The position numbers and the translations under genes were made by a program. A stretch of 64,000 bases of DNA from Mya arenaria (Eukaryota; Mollusca; Bivalvia; Myida; Myidae): assembly GCF_026914265.1 (NCBI RefSeq), contig NC_069132.1, positions 33,350,932 through 33,414,931 of the forward strand, given 5' to 3'. The notes below the pieces were generated by a model. That model had not been told where the DNA came from and did no database searches. It worked only from the letters and a program-made list of their open reading frames with translations. Each line of letters starts with the position of its first letter. The first letter of the stretch is position 1. Positions 11,806-24,299 of the stretch are shown one piece after another.

Positions 11806-13016
11806 TTCGCGTCTTAATTTCTTTATAATAACTTTTCAAATATCAAAAAAGCTAGTGAACAATCGCGTTGAAAATTTACACATTTTATACTTTATAAACG
11901 CCTACCTTAATGGTAAAATCTTTGTCTCTTTTAATTATTGGTAGTATCGTATTCTTTTAAACACCGAATATATATATGTTAACTACTTGCAGTCAGGAGA
12001 TTTAAATTTGTAATATTCGCCCCACTGACATTTCTCATTTTATATTAATGACTTATCCATACATGTTTTGTACTGAGTAAACAAAGGAAATCCGACTTGG
12101 ATTTTTTTTAATAAACGCCGCGTTATATTAAAATTCTACACAAGGCATAATATTACATAATATGTTCGTAATCAAGACTTATATTAAAATCTGTAACGCT
12201 ATTTTATTTCACGAATGGTTATACAAGACAGTATTATCATGCTTAACTTGTATTTATAAGTTTGTAATTCGATATTACACTGACTTCAAATTGACGTTTC
12301 TCTGAAATCAGGGGGCCGCTGGCTTGGGAAAACTGTTATCTGCACATTGCATGAAGATAACATACAATTGGGACCAAATTAATATTCCTTCTCAATCTGT
12401 GTGTGAAAGGTATTCGTAGAATCAGTTTAGGCATACAAGAGAGATATTGTTTCTAGCCAATATTTGCAAAAACACGCTTTCAGTATCAGTTTGACGCTGC
12501 CCATTGAGCACAGTTTAAGTAATGTCTATTTAACACTGGAAACCATATTGAAGATAAATAAAATCATCATTTATCATTAATACGTTTCTGTCATTACCTT
12601 AAAATACAACATTAACAGATGGGGCCTCTTTAGTTTGTTCAGTTACATTTTTGTCATAGACAGCATGTCACAGACGTACTGGCTGTGAACGATGAAGCGT
12701 GGAATATTTTTTATATTCTGGACATTTATATATAAAGGTAGACAAGTGTTTGTAAGTGAATGTACAGTGAATACTAGTACATGTATAAATACCGGTAATC
12801 GGCAATCAATTCAAGTGCTCAAACAGAGCTGTTAATTGTTGATTGTGACTTTTGGATGTTTCAAATATTTTGATACGTTGTTTCATTCAATTATTCTGAA
12901 CTAAGTGATTTTTGACGCTTATGGGCAAGCTCTTGGTCCATCCATTTGTATGATCTGACAGTTTATTTTTTCCTTCAAATGAAAATATTAGGATTTTATT
13001 TTCCAACTTCTTGCAG
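11806..13016. other. Spacer or 5' region of the adhesion GPCR gene
   Basis: Mostly AT-rich. One exon-like stretch (12,312-12,409) follows a CAG acceptor, is open (GAAGLGKLLSAHCMK...) and ends AAAG|GTATTC. Its exit phase does not match the entry phase of the exon at 13,017 unless a weaker donor is used, so I do not include it in the gene model. Confidence 0.4.
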
Positions 13017-16000
13017 TTTTGGCCGGGACAATTCAATTTCCCGCTGACCATGTTGTTCGACATATATGTAAGCACAGTCCGGTCAACACCATTGTCGATG
13101 ACACAGTTCTTGACAACAATACTCCTGCAATATATGACATTTCAGGTGATTTAAAGTTGTCTTCAAACAAACTATATTTCTGATCAATATGTCGCATAAC
13201 CTTAGTTCATTTGAAATTAAATAAATTAATATTCGAATGAAATTAAGACTCTTAATAGCTAAATTGGTCGTTTTAACTACCATCAGAGAACGTGAAGTTT
13301 GAAATCCATGAATTTAACACTTTCAAGTTATAATAAACCATAATCACATTACCAATTTTGGTGTCTTCATTTTCTAAAACCTAGGACCAAACAAGGACTT
13401 TTTCGCAGTGACAAATACTACAGGCATTGTTTTGCTGGCCAAAGAACTTTGGAGATTGAATACAACAACATCCTTACCATTTAACAAGGAAGCTGTTTGC
13501 AGTGATGGTACAACTGCAAATATTAAAGTGAACGTTTTATTAACGCCATCCAGAGTGACACAGGTCTCTTGCCAAAAACTGTAAGTTGCAAAGCAGTAAC
13601 TTGCAATTTTAAATGTAATTGATTTAGAATACACACACACACACGCGCGCACGCACGCGCGCACACACACATACGCAAACACACACGCACGTACACACAC
13701 ATGAACGCTCGTACGCACGTACACACACGCACGAATGCTTTATTTTGTCAGTTTTTTCGATTAGCTTTCCAAATGGATTTGATAAACAGACGCACTTATT
13801 TGATATGACCCTTAACATTTGATATTCAATCCTTTGAAGCATAATATTGAAACCACTTGGCTCGAACTCTGTATAAACTTTGCATCTATGCATTTCGCAA
13901 CGCATTCCATACGTATATAAAAGCTGTCCCCTTTCGACCAAGAGTAATTCCACAAAAGTCAAGTTTATTTAGTATTTGTAAAATGCATGACTATTATGCA
14001 GTATTAAGTTGGACGTGGTTGAGGTACGGCCAGTTGGAGAGGAGGTGGCGCCAGTAGAGTGTTCCATGCGTGCCCTACCAACCACGAGCCCGACAACTAG
14101 CCCTACGTCACTTGTTGACATCCAGTTGACAGGTAAGGCGATAGTAAAAATAAAGAGTACGGTAAAATTCGTGTTAGACTCCAAACATGAAATAGTATTT
14201 ATGTGCGTTTCAAAAGCTTTATAACTTTAATTTACTATGTTTCTATTGAAAATAATTGAAGAAATGTACGTAATAATTTACCCAACTTTTACAGCAAATA
14301 ATATGCCACTTATACCTCGTATTTACAAAAGAAGAAGTTTTTTTGATAAAAATAATTGGAAACCGGCATAATGCATTTCAGATACATCCGGCGGAAATGG
14401 AACGTTTAAAATAACACCACAACATGTGATTGTTATTGCCAAACCGCTCGCGTTTCGCAATTCGATTGTTGATATCTACTTGGCCAACGTGACTTACACA
14501 TTTCAAGAAAAGGATACATGCATCTTCACTGAAAAGATTGTTCCTTTGAAAATTGTCGTCCACATGGCTGGTGCGTTTATCTTTTTATGTATTTCAACAC
14601 AGTTGATGGAAACAGTAAATGTCTCTTTTCAACCAAATACCGTAAAAATTCAATGCAAGGCGGTATTGGAACACCTCGGTCATTTTCCACCGAAAACAAT
14701 CTCGAATGTATATGGACGCTTTACAATGTCAAAACTATTTACATTTTCAAGCAGATCGCGTAGTTATTTCAATTTAGCAGTCAAACTTAATAACTTTACT
14801 CTTGGGAATCTGAATTATTAATCCAAAAATACGCTTCGCTAGCAAGCAATTTAATCTATGAAATACAAAACACACGTTAAACACTGCAATTAGTTAATAC
14901 AGGTATTTATTTTTTTACGAACTACTTTTACCGATGTACCGGCATATATCAGAGGTTGTTTCCGATGGGAAATGGCAAAGGTGTTCCGAATGCGCAAGGC
15001 ATCTGGTCCCTTAAACCGGACCAGACAGAAGTTTTATCTGTTTGTATTTGAACACTCACTGTTGTTGTTGATCAGTTTGAAACTGATGCCAGAAAGGAAC
15101 GTCTCAAAATTATAATTATTATTGTTTTCAAATTTGACCATTCAAAAGTCTTATCATTAACTAATTAATATAAACATTAAGGAAACAAGCTAAACGAAAT
15201 ATATTAAGAACATTATTGATATATAATCGTATTTATTCACGTTCTAGATTGCTCAACAGATTGGGAGTACTTAAGGACTAGAAATGTTGCATTTTCTTTT
15301 GAATCCGACCATACCATTCGTGGTGTTTCGCTTAAGGAGTGCCAAGATCATTGCTCATCATCCAACGTTACAAGTCCTGCCAGTTTGCGTGCAGCTTTGG
15401 TAACAGAATCTGTGATATTGAAGACTGGCCCATGCAACAGTTTAACTTATAGTCCGGTGTCAAAAACATGTAAACTGTATAATGAAACCGAAGTCACTGT
15501 ACCGATGCAGGTCCAAAGAAAGACTGGCACCCTTTTATTTCGGAAGTATTGCAAACAAGGTAAAAACATGGAAAGTGATGTTTCAAAAGACAAATGACTC
15601 TGAAATGACTTTAAATTTGAACTACGACCACACGCTGACACAACCGCGCCTGTAAGCGCAAAGGCATGATATATGAAATTGCAAACAATTGCCTTTTTAT
15701 TTTCAGATGTGCGGGCAATTTCGTCTTTGCGGCTATTGAAAGAAAAGGTTATCAATCAAATATTCATATGTCCTATAATAATGATGTATTTGCTTGTTTT
15801 AATAAAAACACGTAATTTTAATTAAGACTCGTATTGCCATGCCGCAATATTTTTACAATCGTGTTTTTGCAGATAATACAAATATCTTCCTTACAAGTAA
15901 CAGAAGGTATCAACTTCTTGGAAAAAATCAACGCGATAATAGATGAGAAAACAAAGTTAACGCCAGCGGATTGGTTGGTGGCCTTGGAGATTCACTCAAT

Positions 16001-19000
16001 TATTGTCATCAATGTATCAGATGATACTTCAAACCGAACCCAGAAAGTATTAGACAAATTTGCCAAGGTAATAAATGTTGTATTGGATAGTCGTTTTCTC
16101 CTCCCTTTTTCTTGAGGTTACAGTGTATACTTTTTTAATTCCATGTCCCTTACTTTGTCCCCCTATGTGTCCAGTACGTTTTCAACGTGTTAACATAGTG
16201 TGTATTATCTGCAGGTAAACGATATCGTGTTTGAAAAAGAAATCCGAGCTATTCACCTTTCACCGAATAAGGTAATGCCATTGACCTAGTCTCCTTCCAA
16301 CAAATTTACTCACACAGAAACTTTATTGGCCATTACGATGCACGACTATAATTTGTTAATTACAGATATCAAGACTGTAGCCGTGTATTTAATAGCTGAA
16401 AACGCAAAAATGACTGGTGAGTGCTAAAAGATTTACAGTAATCAACTATCATCTCATAAGGAAGAAATACCGTGTTTCTACACCTTTCTTTGAAATTAAA
16501 CACAGTATCCTATTCGTATAAGAACCACTGTTTTCGATACTTATTCATCCTTTTGGGTAAATTTAAACACTTGTATTAATTATGGTACATCATATTTTGG
16601 AGTAAGAGTGCATCTTTAACGTACTGGGATTTTTCTTTCAGCTTTTCATTGCAGATATTCTTCACATCTTCGATAGCTTTATGAAAATTTTGTCATCTAT
16701 GCTCGGAGACGGCCTGCAATATACATTAAAGGCAAAGTCATATTCCATAGCAACCTGGCATTCCCATTACCAGAACAGCCTGTCAATAGTTTGTGGCAAT
16801 AGCGAAATCACGTTACCAAACGTTTATATAAGGGATTCAAATGGTATGCATTTGCAGAACTTTCCGAAATGGTGAAACTGATACAGATGTTATTTTACCG
16901 TTGCTATACGTTGTACTCTGATTGTTTAATCATAAAACAAACTTGAAATCATATCAGTGTTTCCTGTTTCAGTTGCGAATATAACAGCTTTCGTTGGAAC
17001 GCTACACACAAGGACAAACAAAACACAAGAGTTGATGCTGAATTTAACAAGGTATTTTCCACGTCACAGTCATTAATAATTAGACTATTCTTTCATTACT
17101 TTTTAAGTTACAATATATGCATTTTGATTCCCTAGTTTATTGAAAAAGTAGTTAAACTTTTAATTACACATGTATCGCTTATTATCCCTTTGGTAAAATA
17201 ATTTTGTTTATATTTCTGTTTTATGTAGGTATTATTTAGGAAGAGAACTTGTAAGTATAATCATGGAACCAAATTTACACTTCGACGACCCTTTTCAACT
17301 GGACATCAGCACTCTCGGGGTCAGAATTTTATCTGTCTCTGAAATGCAATTCACTTCAGATCTATTTCTCAATGGAACTCTTATATGCAATAGACAGTAT
17401 CTAACATAGTTCAAAAAAGAATTTCTCAAACATTTCAGCTTCCTGAAGGACAACGCGTTTGTGCATTCTTTGGTCACAATGAATCTAGGTAAGTTTGAAA
17501 TTACAGTTTTTGGACGCTATATCCTTTTTTTGTGATACATGTATTTAGCATGCATTTTCCATAATTAGAAAATCTGAATAAAACGCAGTATTATTATGTA
17601 CACTATGTTTGTAAAGCCCTATCATGTTGTATTCTTTTTTATTTATGCTCATTTTGTCTTGTGTTGTGAGTGATGTTTGACAAACTCGGAAACTTTGAAA
17701 CTTATAACTAGTTCCTCATTAACGAGTCTAATTAAACTGTATTAAGTAAAACACACGCACACAAAATTCTAATGACACAAAGGGGCAAACGGCAGTGTAA
17801 CTAGCAAACAAGATGAACACTTTGATATGAACACTAATCAAGTGCAAATTAAGCGTAAAACGTTGTATTGCTGAGTACAATTAATGCAGTTATGCGTTTT
17901 GTTTTTCTCAATTTTGCTAAAAGACATATTACTTGATGTCTTTTAAATGTGTGCTGTATTTAAATTTTGAATCAATAAGATGATACTCTCACACCCTTCA
18001 AATGAAACCTGCGGTGGTATCTTCTTGTCGGCAAACAGTGTAGCTTGGATCGTATTTCCTTATTCCATCCGCGAAAAAATAATCCCCAAGCTAAGCGACA
18101 GGGGAGATCATCCGGATAGAGGTTTGTTTGTTCCAGATCGTCTAGAAGTTGTGAGCAATGGGCGACCCGGGGCTGCTGGATGGATAGCTACAACTCCACA
18201 CACACGCGCTGTTTATGTACACATCTTACCAGCTTTACTGTTCTTATGAAAGTTGGTGACTTCCAGGTTAGATTAATTAACATTTAAACGAGGATTATTT
18301 TTTCACACATGCATACTTTTTCAATTTGAGATAAATGCCACTGCAATTTAATACATGTTTATGATAAAGCACATCGAGTTGTTATATAATATAAATATGT
18401 TCTGCCAGATCATTTTCAAATTGTACCCTTTAGAAGACACGGCAAATTGTCACATTAGCACAAGAACTATAACTGACTTTAAAGGGAAAGGCAGAAAAAT
18501 ATTTTCTTTTTTCTTTCTTATCTTTGTAGCATTTCATAAACAAAGAAATACACCTGATTTAATGCTGTTAAACTTATTTCCTTATTTTGTCGCTAAACAT
18601 TTTTGCGCCAATGTGACGATATATAGAATGTTACAATTACAGATTGGTGCAATCCACAAAGCTTCGTTAGGAATCATAACCACTGTTGGCTGTTGTATCT
18701 CGATTGCTTCCCTTACAACCACAGTTGCCACCCTTGTTTGGTTCAGGTTAGTCCGTGTTATTAGACGTTTTACACTGGCATATAATTCTTAATGTTTCAG
18801 CATAAAAATTCTGACTTTGGTGGTTTGCGGGGACAGTATTTGCAGGTTATGTCTGTATCCGGTCGTTGAGTACTTGAACTTACTTTATAAGTTTATAAGT
18901 TAGTTTTACTTTATTCTTTATTGTTTGCAAGCTGATTCTGACTCCAATAAACTTTTATTTTTTTTATTTTGTAATTACTGATAAATATTGGGACTAGTGT

Positions 19001-22000
19001 GAGGTTATGCGCGGATAAACCAATTAAAAACCCCGTAAACTAGTGTTCCAGTGAAAGCTTATTTCACTGACCCTTCCAAGACGGCAATCCCATCGTTTAT
19101 TGATCTAGCTGGTTAAATGCATGTGTGATCTGTATGAGGTGTCTGTACGTGTGTGTCCGTTCAGTGCCGTTTGGCCCATTGCTTTGTGCATCTTAACAGA
19201 GTTTATACATGATTTCTGACTACTGGTGTTGTACCTGTACTTTCTACTGTATAAGTTAGTTAATAAAGCTGCAGGAGTTGTAAGCCACTACATCGCCATT
19301 CACTTTGCATGGATTAAAAGAACAACAACAACAACAAAGAAGAACATAAAAAAACAAAAGACATCTATATGAATACGACTGAAGTTAAGATTATCGTTGC
19401 ATTTATTTTCGCAGACTACGCTCGGGAAGATACGTTCTATTGCTTCATCTTTCAATGGTACTTCTTCTGGCCCAAGTCGTCTTCCTCGCCGGCATCGATG
19501 CCATCAAACACAAGGTTACATACTTAGGACGCTTTATGGACAATGTTTCATATTGCTGAGTAAAGCATTCGCGAATTTCTAAGCAGTATCAAAGTCGATT
19601 TGGTGAATAAACACATAAAATGACAATATTAAAAGAGTACACTTTGATTTAGAAATAAAACATTTAATACATGTTTTTTTAAAGCAAGCTCAATGTTGAA
19701 TGGCTTTGATATGGAGCGGTTTTAGTTTAAAAAAAGAAAATTGGCATTTTTATCGAATTTTTCACCGAATTCCAGTGTAGTGTATTACGGTTTGGCGCTA
19801 TGCGTTAGACACAGCATTGTGAAATTTGCAAACGTAAGGCATACAATTTTAGTTCAAGAAACATGAAAAACGAAATAGTAAAATTCCATAATGAAAATTA
19901 TGTTAACACAAATTTAAACAATGGATGAATAAAACTGAAAATAAATGACAAAAAAGCGTACACATTTTATCAAAATGCCAATTATATTTTTTAACTAAAT
20001 ACCGCTTCATAATTTGAAGAGCAATCCTTTTTAAAATTGCTTTTGTATTTATGAGGTGCATTATTTAATACTTAATGTATTTCTATTTGCCATCAGTTTG
20101 TGTGTAGATTTGTGGCTGTGCTGCTACACTATCTGTATCTCAGCGTGTTTGCCATGATGCTTGCTGAAGGTCTCTACTTGTTCCACAAACTTCACAGAGC
20201 ATTTGCGGGTGACCATAGCTGCACCATGTTGATTGGTCTTGGATGGGGTGTGTCCGATTCAGACTCTTTATGACAGTTTGTTGCTTTTTGCCAATGTGTA
20301 ATACACGTGTTATTTATCAAGACATGGTCTTGTGTGTGTAAGAGACAACAAAAAATATTCGCAATTCTTTAGAAAGGGTATAAAACAATAGCGGCGCCTT
20401 TTTGGAGATTTTAAAACTAGCTTTGCAAACGTGCATACATTATTGAAGTACAAGAAACATCTTACTACTTTATGTCTATATTTACGTATGGTTCTATATA
20501 TAGTGTGCTCGATTGTATAAATTTTATCCAATTATTAAAATAATTAAGCTTAACTAGCCTCGATTTCTTTAACAGGTGCGCCGTTAGCAATAGTTGCCAT
20601 TTCCTTGATAACTGATGCAGATGGATATGGGACAGACTCACAGTAAGAGCAGGCTTAATTGATTATTATAATACTGCATCATAGAATTATATAAGGTAAT
20701 TTAATGCATTTGCATTATATACGAAATCTTTTTTTCTAATTTATTTTTAGATCTTATTGCCATTCATTTTGGAAGTCACCATAGTCAATCTTACATATCT
20801 ATGTCCAGTATTCCAAACTACCTATTCAATTGGAAAGGCATATTGCTTACTCCGTTTTAATTCTCCTGGCGGGGTAATTATATAGTCATTACTTTCTATA
20901 TATTCATTATTACAGCTGCTGGCTGTCTACGTCAGGAGCCATATGGGCTTTTGTCGGACCAGCCCTCGCAATTATCATGGTATTTGTGCTTATACTGGTA
21001 AAACGTATTTTTCTGTGACGATAAGTCCCCTTTTGTCTAATGAATAATTAGATATGTAAAACAAAAACGGTCATTGTTAATCACAAATAGTTCTCCTCTA
21101 AATTTACTTTACACTTACTTTCAATTTCTTTTTTATTTCCTTTCTAGTATACTCATTTCTTGATCAATATAGATCGATGTATCTGTCTTATGAAGATTTC
21201 TCATATATCGTTTATACCAATGACGATATATATAGCAGCTAAAGCGAGACAACTCATATGCTTTCATTTTAATTCTGTGTGAAATACTGTCTCTTTTTTC
21301 GGTATTATTTGCAACTATATTTTCGTGGAACTAACTAGAATTTGTATTATAGATGGACATAGTTTAATTAAAGGATTGTTGCCATTTCTATATTACAGCG
21401 CCAGCACTGTAGCAACCACATATACATCTGCTTTGTGTGTTGATGCGGTAGTTCTCTCCCTTGAAAAATAAATAATACAGTGAATTTTCAAAGAGTGCAT
21501 TTTTTTAGAACGAAGTTAAGATATGTGAACCATCAGTGTCAAAAAAATAAATATGTTTTATATATTTTCTTTAACTTTAGCCAGTTAATAAAGACCATTT
21601 TGCTAAAAGGTCTTTAATAATTAAATCCGTAAAAAATGTAATGTTTATATGGAAATGGTGGAAGCATGTTTTGACCTAGTAAACTACATACCACGTATAT
21701 AAACACATATTATACTGGCTATTTTCGGAGCGTGTGTCCCGGTTGACACATCTGAACATTGATCGCTGATCTCGGCTGATCTGCTCAGACTCGCTGTCCC
21801 TCACACGTTTCACATACCGGCGCTCTCGTTGCCTTGCCGCACGATAGAGAGCCTCTCAAAATTGGCCGTCGGTCGCTCTCATTGGGTGGCTGGGTGAGCC
21901 GTAGGGTTTACATCGTTTCTGCCTGGCTTCTCGAAACTTCTGTTGTACTTTGGGAAGTTCGTGGTGACTCAATCGTTTATGACGCTCCCAGTCGGCATTG

Positions 22001-23463
22001 CAATGTGTGCAGTCTGCCATTCTTTTGCATTATAGAACATACTTGAACAGTGATACTCATAAGATAGTTAAAAGATACAGTAGGTAAACACTAAACAATA
22101 AGAATTTATCTTAACATCATCATATTTCAAATATCAGCCAGTATATTACTGCTTGAAATACAAGCTTCCTTCAAAAATATACAATTATTTCATAGAACAA
22201 ATAACATTTTTAACACACATAATTTATTATATACATTATTTAAGGATATATATATGAGCCTCGATTGCCTAAAAGTAAATATGTCAAAATGATACATCAT
22301 ATATTCTCATGAGGATAGTCGGTTTAGTTCTGAATATACTTGCAGATCAACGCTGGAATTCTGATTTTTACAATTCGGACATTTCTCAGCGTGACAATAG
22401 TCGCAAAAAAGACGGATTTCCAAAAGTTCAGGTAACGACAATCAACTTGGTACAAGTATATATTATGACGGGTTTCCACTGTATGCACCCAGCTGAAGAG
22501 AATTTGGCACTTTTTATGTTACTGAAATTGACAAATTTATAAGGATTGGTGTGAGTCTAGCCTACGATGCACTTGTAATTCGACGAACTAGTAATCTAGA
22601 GATCTTCAACTATATACTTATAGTAGTAGGCCTCGTTATTTCTGGCTCTTCTAGTTTCTGTAGAACCTTTAATTTACTTAGTACATATTTACGGTCAAGG
22701 TTTGCAGTCATTATTTCCTTGCAGAGGATAGGGTTTAAACTGCAAATCCGTTCCTAAGATCTTTCTGGCAACAAACCCCTTTCGTTTCAGAGCCAGCGTA
22801 AAAGCGACTGTCGTTTTGCTGCCGCTGCTTGGTGTGAGCTGGCTGTTCGGTGTGATCGCCGTCAACAACACAACTCTCATCTTTCAGTATCTCTTCGCGG
22901 CTCTCAACTCCCTACAGGTGTTTAGAATAGTGCATTTTTGATACATGTTCGTATACGACTGACTTAAAATGCAGATTCGAGACTGGTCAATTTTAAAAGT
23001 ATTTTCATTGAGATGAAATGAAGTACTGGTAGTCTTTTGCAGTCTTGTTAAGCGTTTCTTCTGAAAATATATTCAATATAGTGTAATTTTCTTTGCATAG
23101 AAAGTCAAAAGTTGTTAGTTGAAAAAGTAGAGAAAAGATTCGACCGCTTGAAATATTGCTTTTTTATCCCACTGATATAACTCATACTGCGGCATTGGCA
23201 CAACGATTCTGTCATTTTGTTATTTGTTTTGTAATTTTAAATTTCAGGGCCTCTTCATTTTCTTGTTTCATGTTGTGTTGAATGAGGACGTTCGTAAAAA
23301 GTGTCGTGGCAACCGCACGGGAGTGATGACGAACATTGCGATCGTGTCGTCCCCTTTAGGTTCCGAACAAAAACAAAATGGTACTATTTCAATCACTCTG
23401 TACTGTTATACGCAGGACAACCAAAACCTGAAGGGGGCAATTGTTACGTGTTGTCGATATTAA
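13017..23463 (+). CDS. Adhesion G-protein-coupled receptor with cadherin-like, PAN/apple, GAIN/GPS and 7TM regions (5' end missing)
   Basis: I read 22 exons with continuous phase, about 922 codons: 13017-13145, 13385-13580, 14002-14132, 14382-14570, 15248-15559, 15707-15747, 15873-16067, 16215-16271, 16374-16416, 16655-16843, 16973-17051, 17229-17334, 17439-17488, 18146-18266, 18643-18746, 19415-19514, 20097-20247, 20576-20642, 20916-20997, 22346-22431, 22791-22917, 23248-23463. Exons 1-4 look cadherin-like (IYDISG, FFAVTNTTGIVLLAKEL; later GTFKITPQHVIVIAKPL) with a Thr/Ser/Pro linker. Exon 5 is a PAN/apple domain, from DCSTDWEYL through CNSLTYSPVSKTCKLY to FRKYC. Then comes a GAIN domain and a canonical GPS (RSCEQWATRGCW, then CLCTHLTSFTVLM), which predicts autocleavage at HL|T. 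TM1-TM7 follow, with LHYLYLSVFAMMLAEGLYLF (TM3), HCWLS (ECL2), GVSWLFG (TM6) and LFIFLFHVVL (TM7). The exon ending 17,334 may instead end at 17,319. Exon 1 is entered in phase 1, so more sequence lies upstream. Confidence 0.88.
13627..13735. repeat. (CA/CG)n microsatellite in an intron
   Basis: Alternating ACACAC, GCGC and ACGCACG runs, about 110 bp, in the intron between adhesion-GPCR exons at 13,580 and 14,002. Cys/Val/Arg-rich open frames on the minus strand are by-products. Confidence 0.95.
14709..15000 (+). repeat. Dispersed unclassified repeat, copy 1
   Basis: Matches 63,661-63,957 in the same orientation. Shared landmarks in order include CAAGCAGATCGCGTAG, GATGTACCGGCATA and GTTCCGAATG. 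Identity is moderate, so it is old. It lies in an adhesion-GPCR intron. No transposon ends identified. Confidence 0.7.
17980..18127 (+). other. Exon-like open stretch inside an adhesion-GPCR intron
   Basis: After an AG at 17,979 there is a GC-richer open frame containing CGGIFLSANSVAWIVFPYS, which reads like a GAIN-domain strand. Its frame is incompatible with the GPS exon that starts 18 bp downstream (18,146), so it cannot be spliced in as written. It may be a relic of a duplicated exon or chance. Confidence 0.3.
21727..22030 (-). mobile_element. Unclassified non-autonomous element, copy 2
   Basis: Reverse complement of the element at 9,279-9,582: begins GGAGCGTGTGTCCCGGTTGA and ends GCCATTCTTTTGCA. 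It contains one core monomer (CATCGTTTCTGCCTGGCTTC). It sits in the intron between the TM5 exon (ends 20,997) and the exon at 22,346 of the adhesion GPCR. A 60-70 codon open frame through it is shared with copy 3 but shows no sign of being a gene. Confidence 0.85.
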
Positions 23464-23664
23464 TTTTGCTTTTTATCAACGGTTTTATATTGGCAAATGT
23501 GAACCTTGCTACTATTTTGTCATTTTTGTTATATTTATTTTATATGACTAAATGAAGGTAACATCTTACAAAAAGATCACATCGCTTTAAGCACCATGAC
23601 AGCGCTAGCATGGTAACAAAATAAGTTTCATTTCAAAACACTAACTAGATGATTTATATTTCAG

Positions 23665-23740
23665 GTCAAGACTGACCGTCACACGGATGACTGTAATAAA
23701 CTGATTTAAATACACTAGTATCAGTATTGTAATAAATAAT
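23665..23740 (+). other. Probable 3' terminal exon and polyadenylation signal of the adhesion GPCR
   Basis: A good acceptor (TATATTTCAG, ending 23,664) is followed by a short sequence, and AATAAA lies at 23,732-23,737. The exon could be untranslated or supply an alternative tail (open as VKTDRHTDDCNKLI then stop in one phase). Which donor joins to it is unclear. Confidence 0.5.
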
Positions 23741-24116
23741 TTCAATTAAACTGAAACTGTTGTTTTCTTGCTTGGAATGTATTTTGTGCTGATCTGATTG
23801 GCATACAATTAGTAACATTTACATATATACATGTAACAATAATGTACTAATTGTCATTTACATAATTTATTATGTCAGTCCATCTGAAAAATAAACAAGA
23901 ACACCACAAGCATCATGGCTCGCCCGTTTTTTTTTTAGATTGGGTGACCTGATAATCAATAAAACCAGAATTACAACCCTTGCTATACATAGTTGTGTGC
24001 ATGTTCGTTTGTTACATGTAGATTCCGTTTAATATATATTTTTTTATTTGTTGAGATATGGCCAATTTTGATGGTTTTGCTACATAATTGATATCAGAAC
24101 TATTATTATTATTATT

Positions 24117-24138
24117 GTTAGTAGTAGTAGTAGTAGTA

Positions 24139-24210
<72 letters not shown>

Positions 24211-24262
24211 AAAATGGTAGGAGTAGCCACTGTAGTAGTAGTAGTAGTAGTAGTAGTAGTAT
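24117..24262. repeat. (GTA/TAG)n trinucleotide microsatellite
   Basis: Near-continuous TAG/GTA triplets with an interruption around 24,210-24,230. Poly-valine and poly-threonine/tyrosine frames across it are artefacts. Confidence 0.97.
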
Positions 24263-24299
24263 GTTGGCGTTTTTGTTGTTGTTGTTGCTGTTATATTTA

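Noticed and set aside
12312-12409. Possible additional upstream exon of the adhesion GPCR
   Set aside because: Good acceptor and donor, but the exit phase does not match the next exon without a weak donor, so it was left out of the model.
21834-22046. Open frame shared with 35,946-36,224 (begins MPHDREPLKIG)
   Set aside because: It is present because both are copies of the same mobile element; copy 3 has a deletion in the core, and there is no domain.
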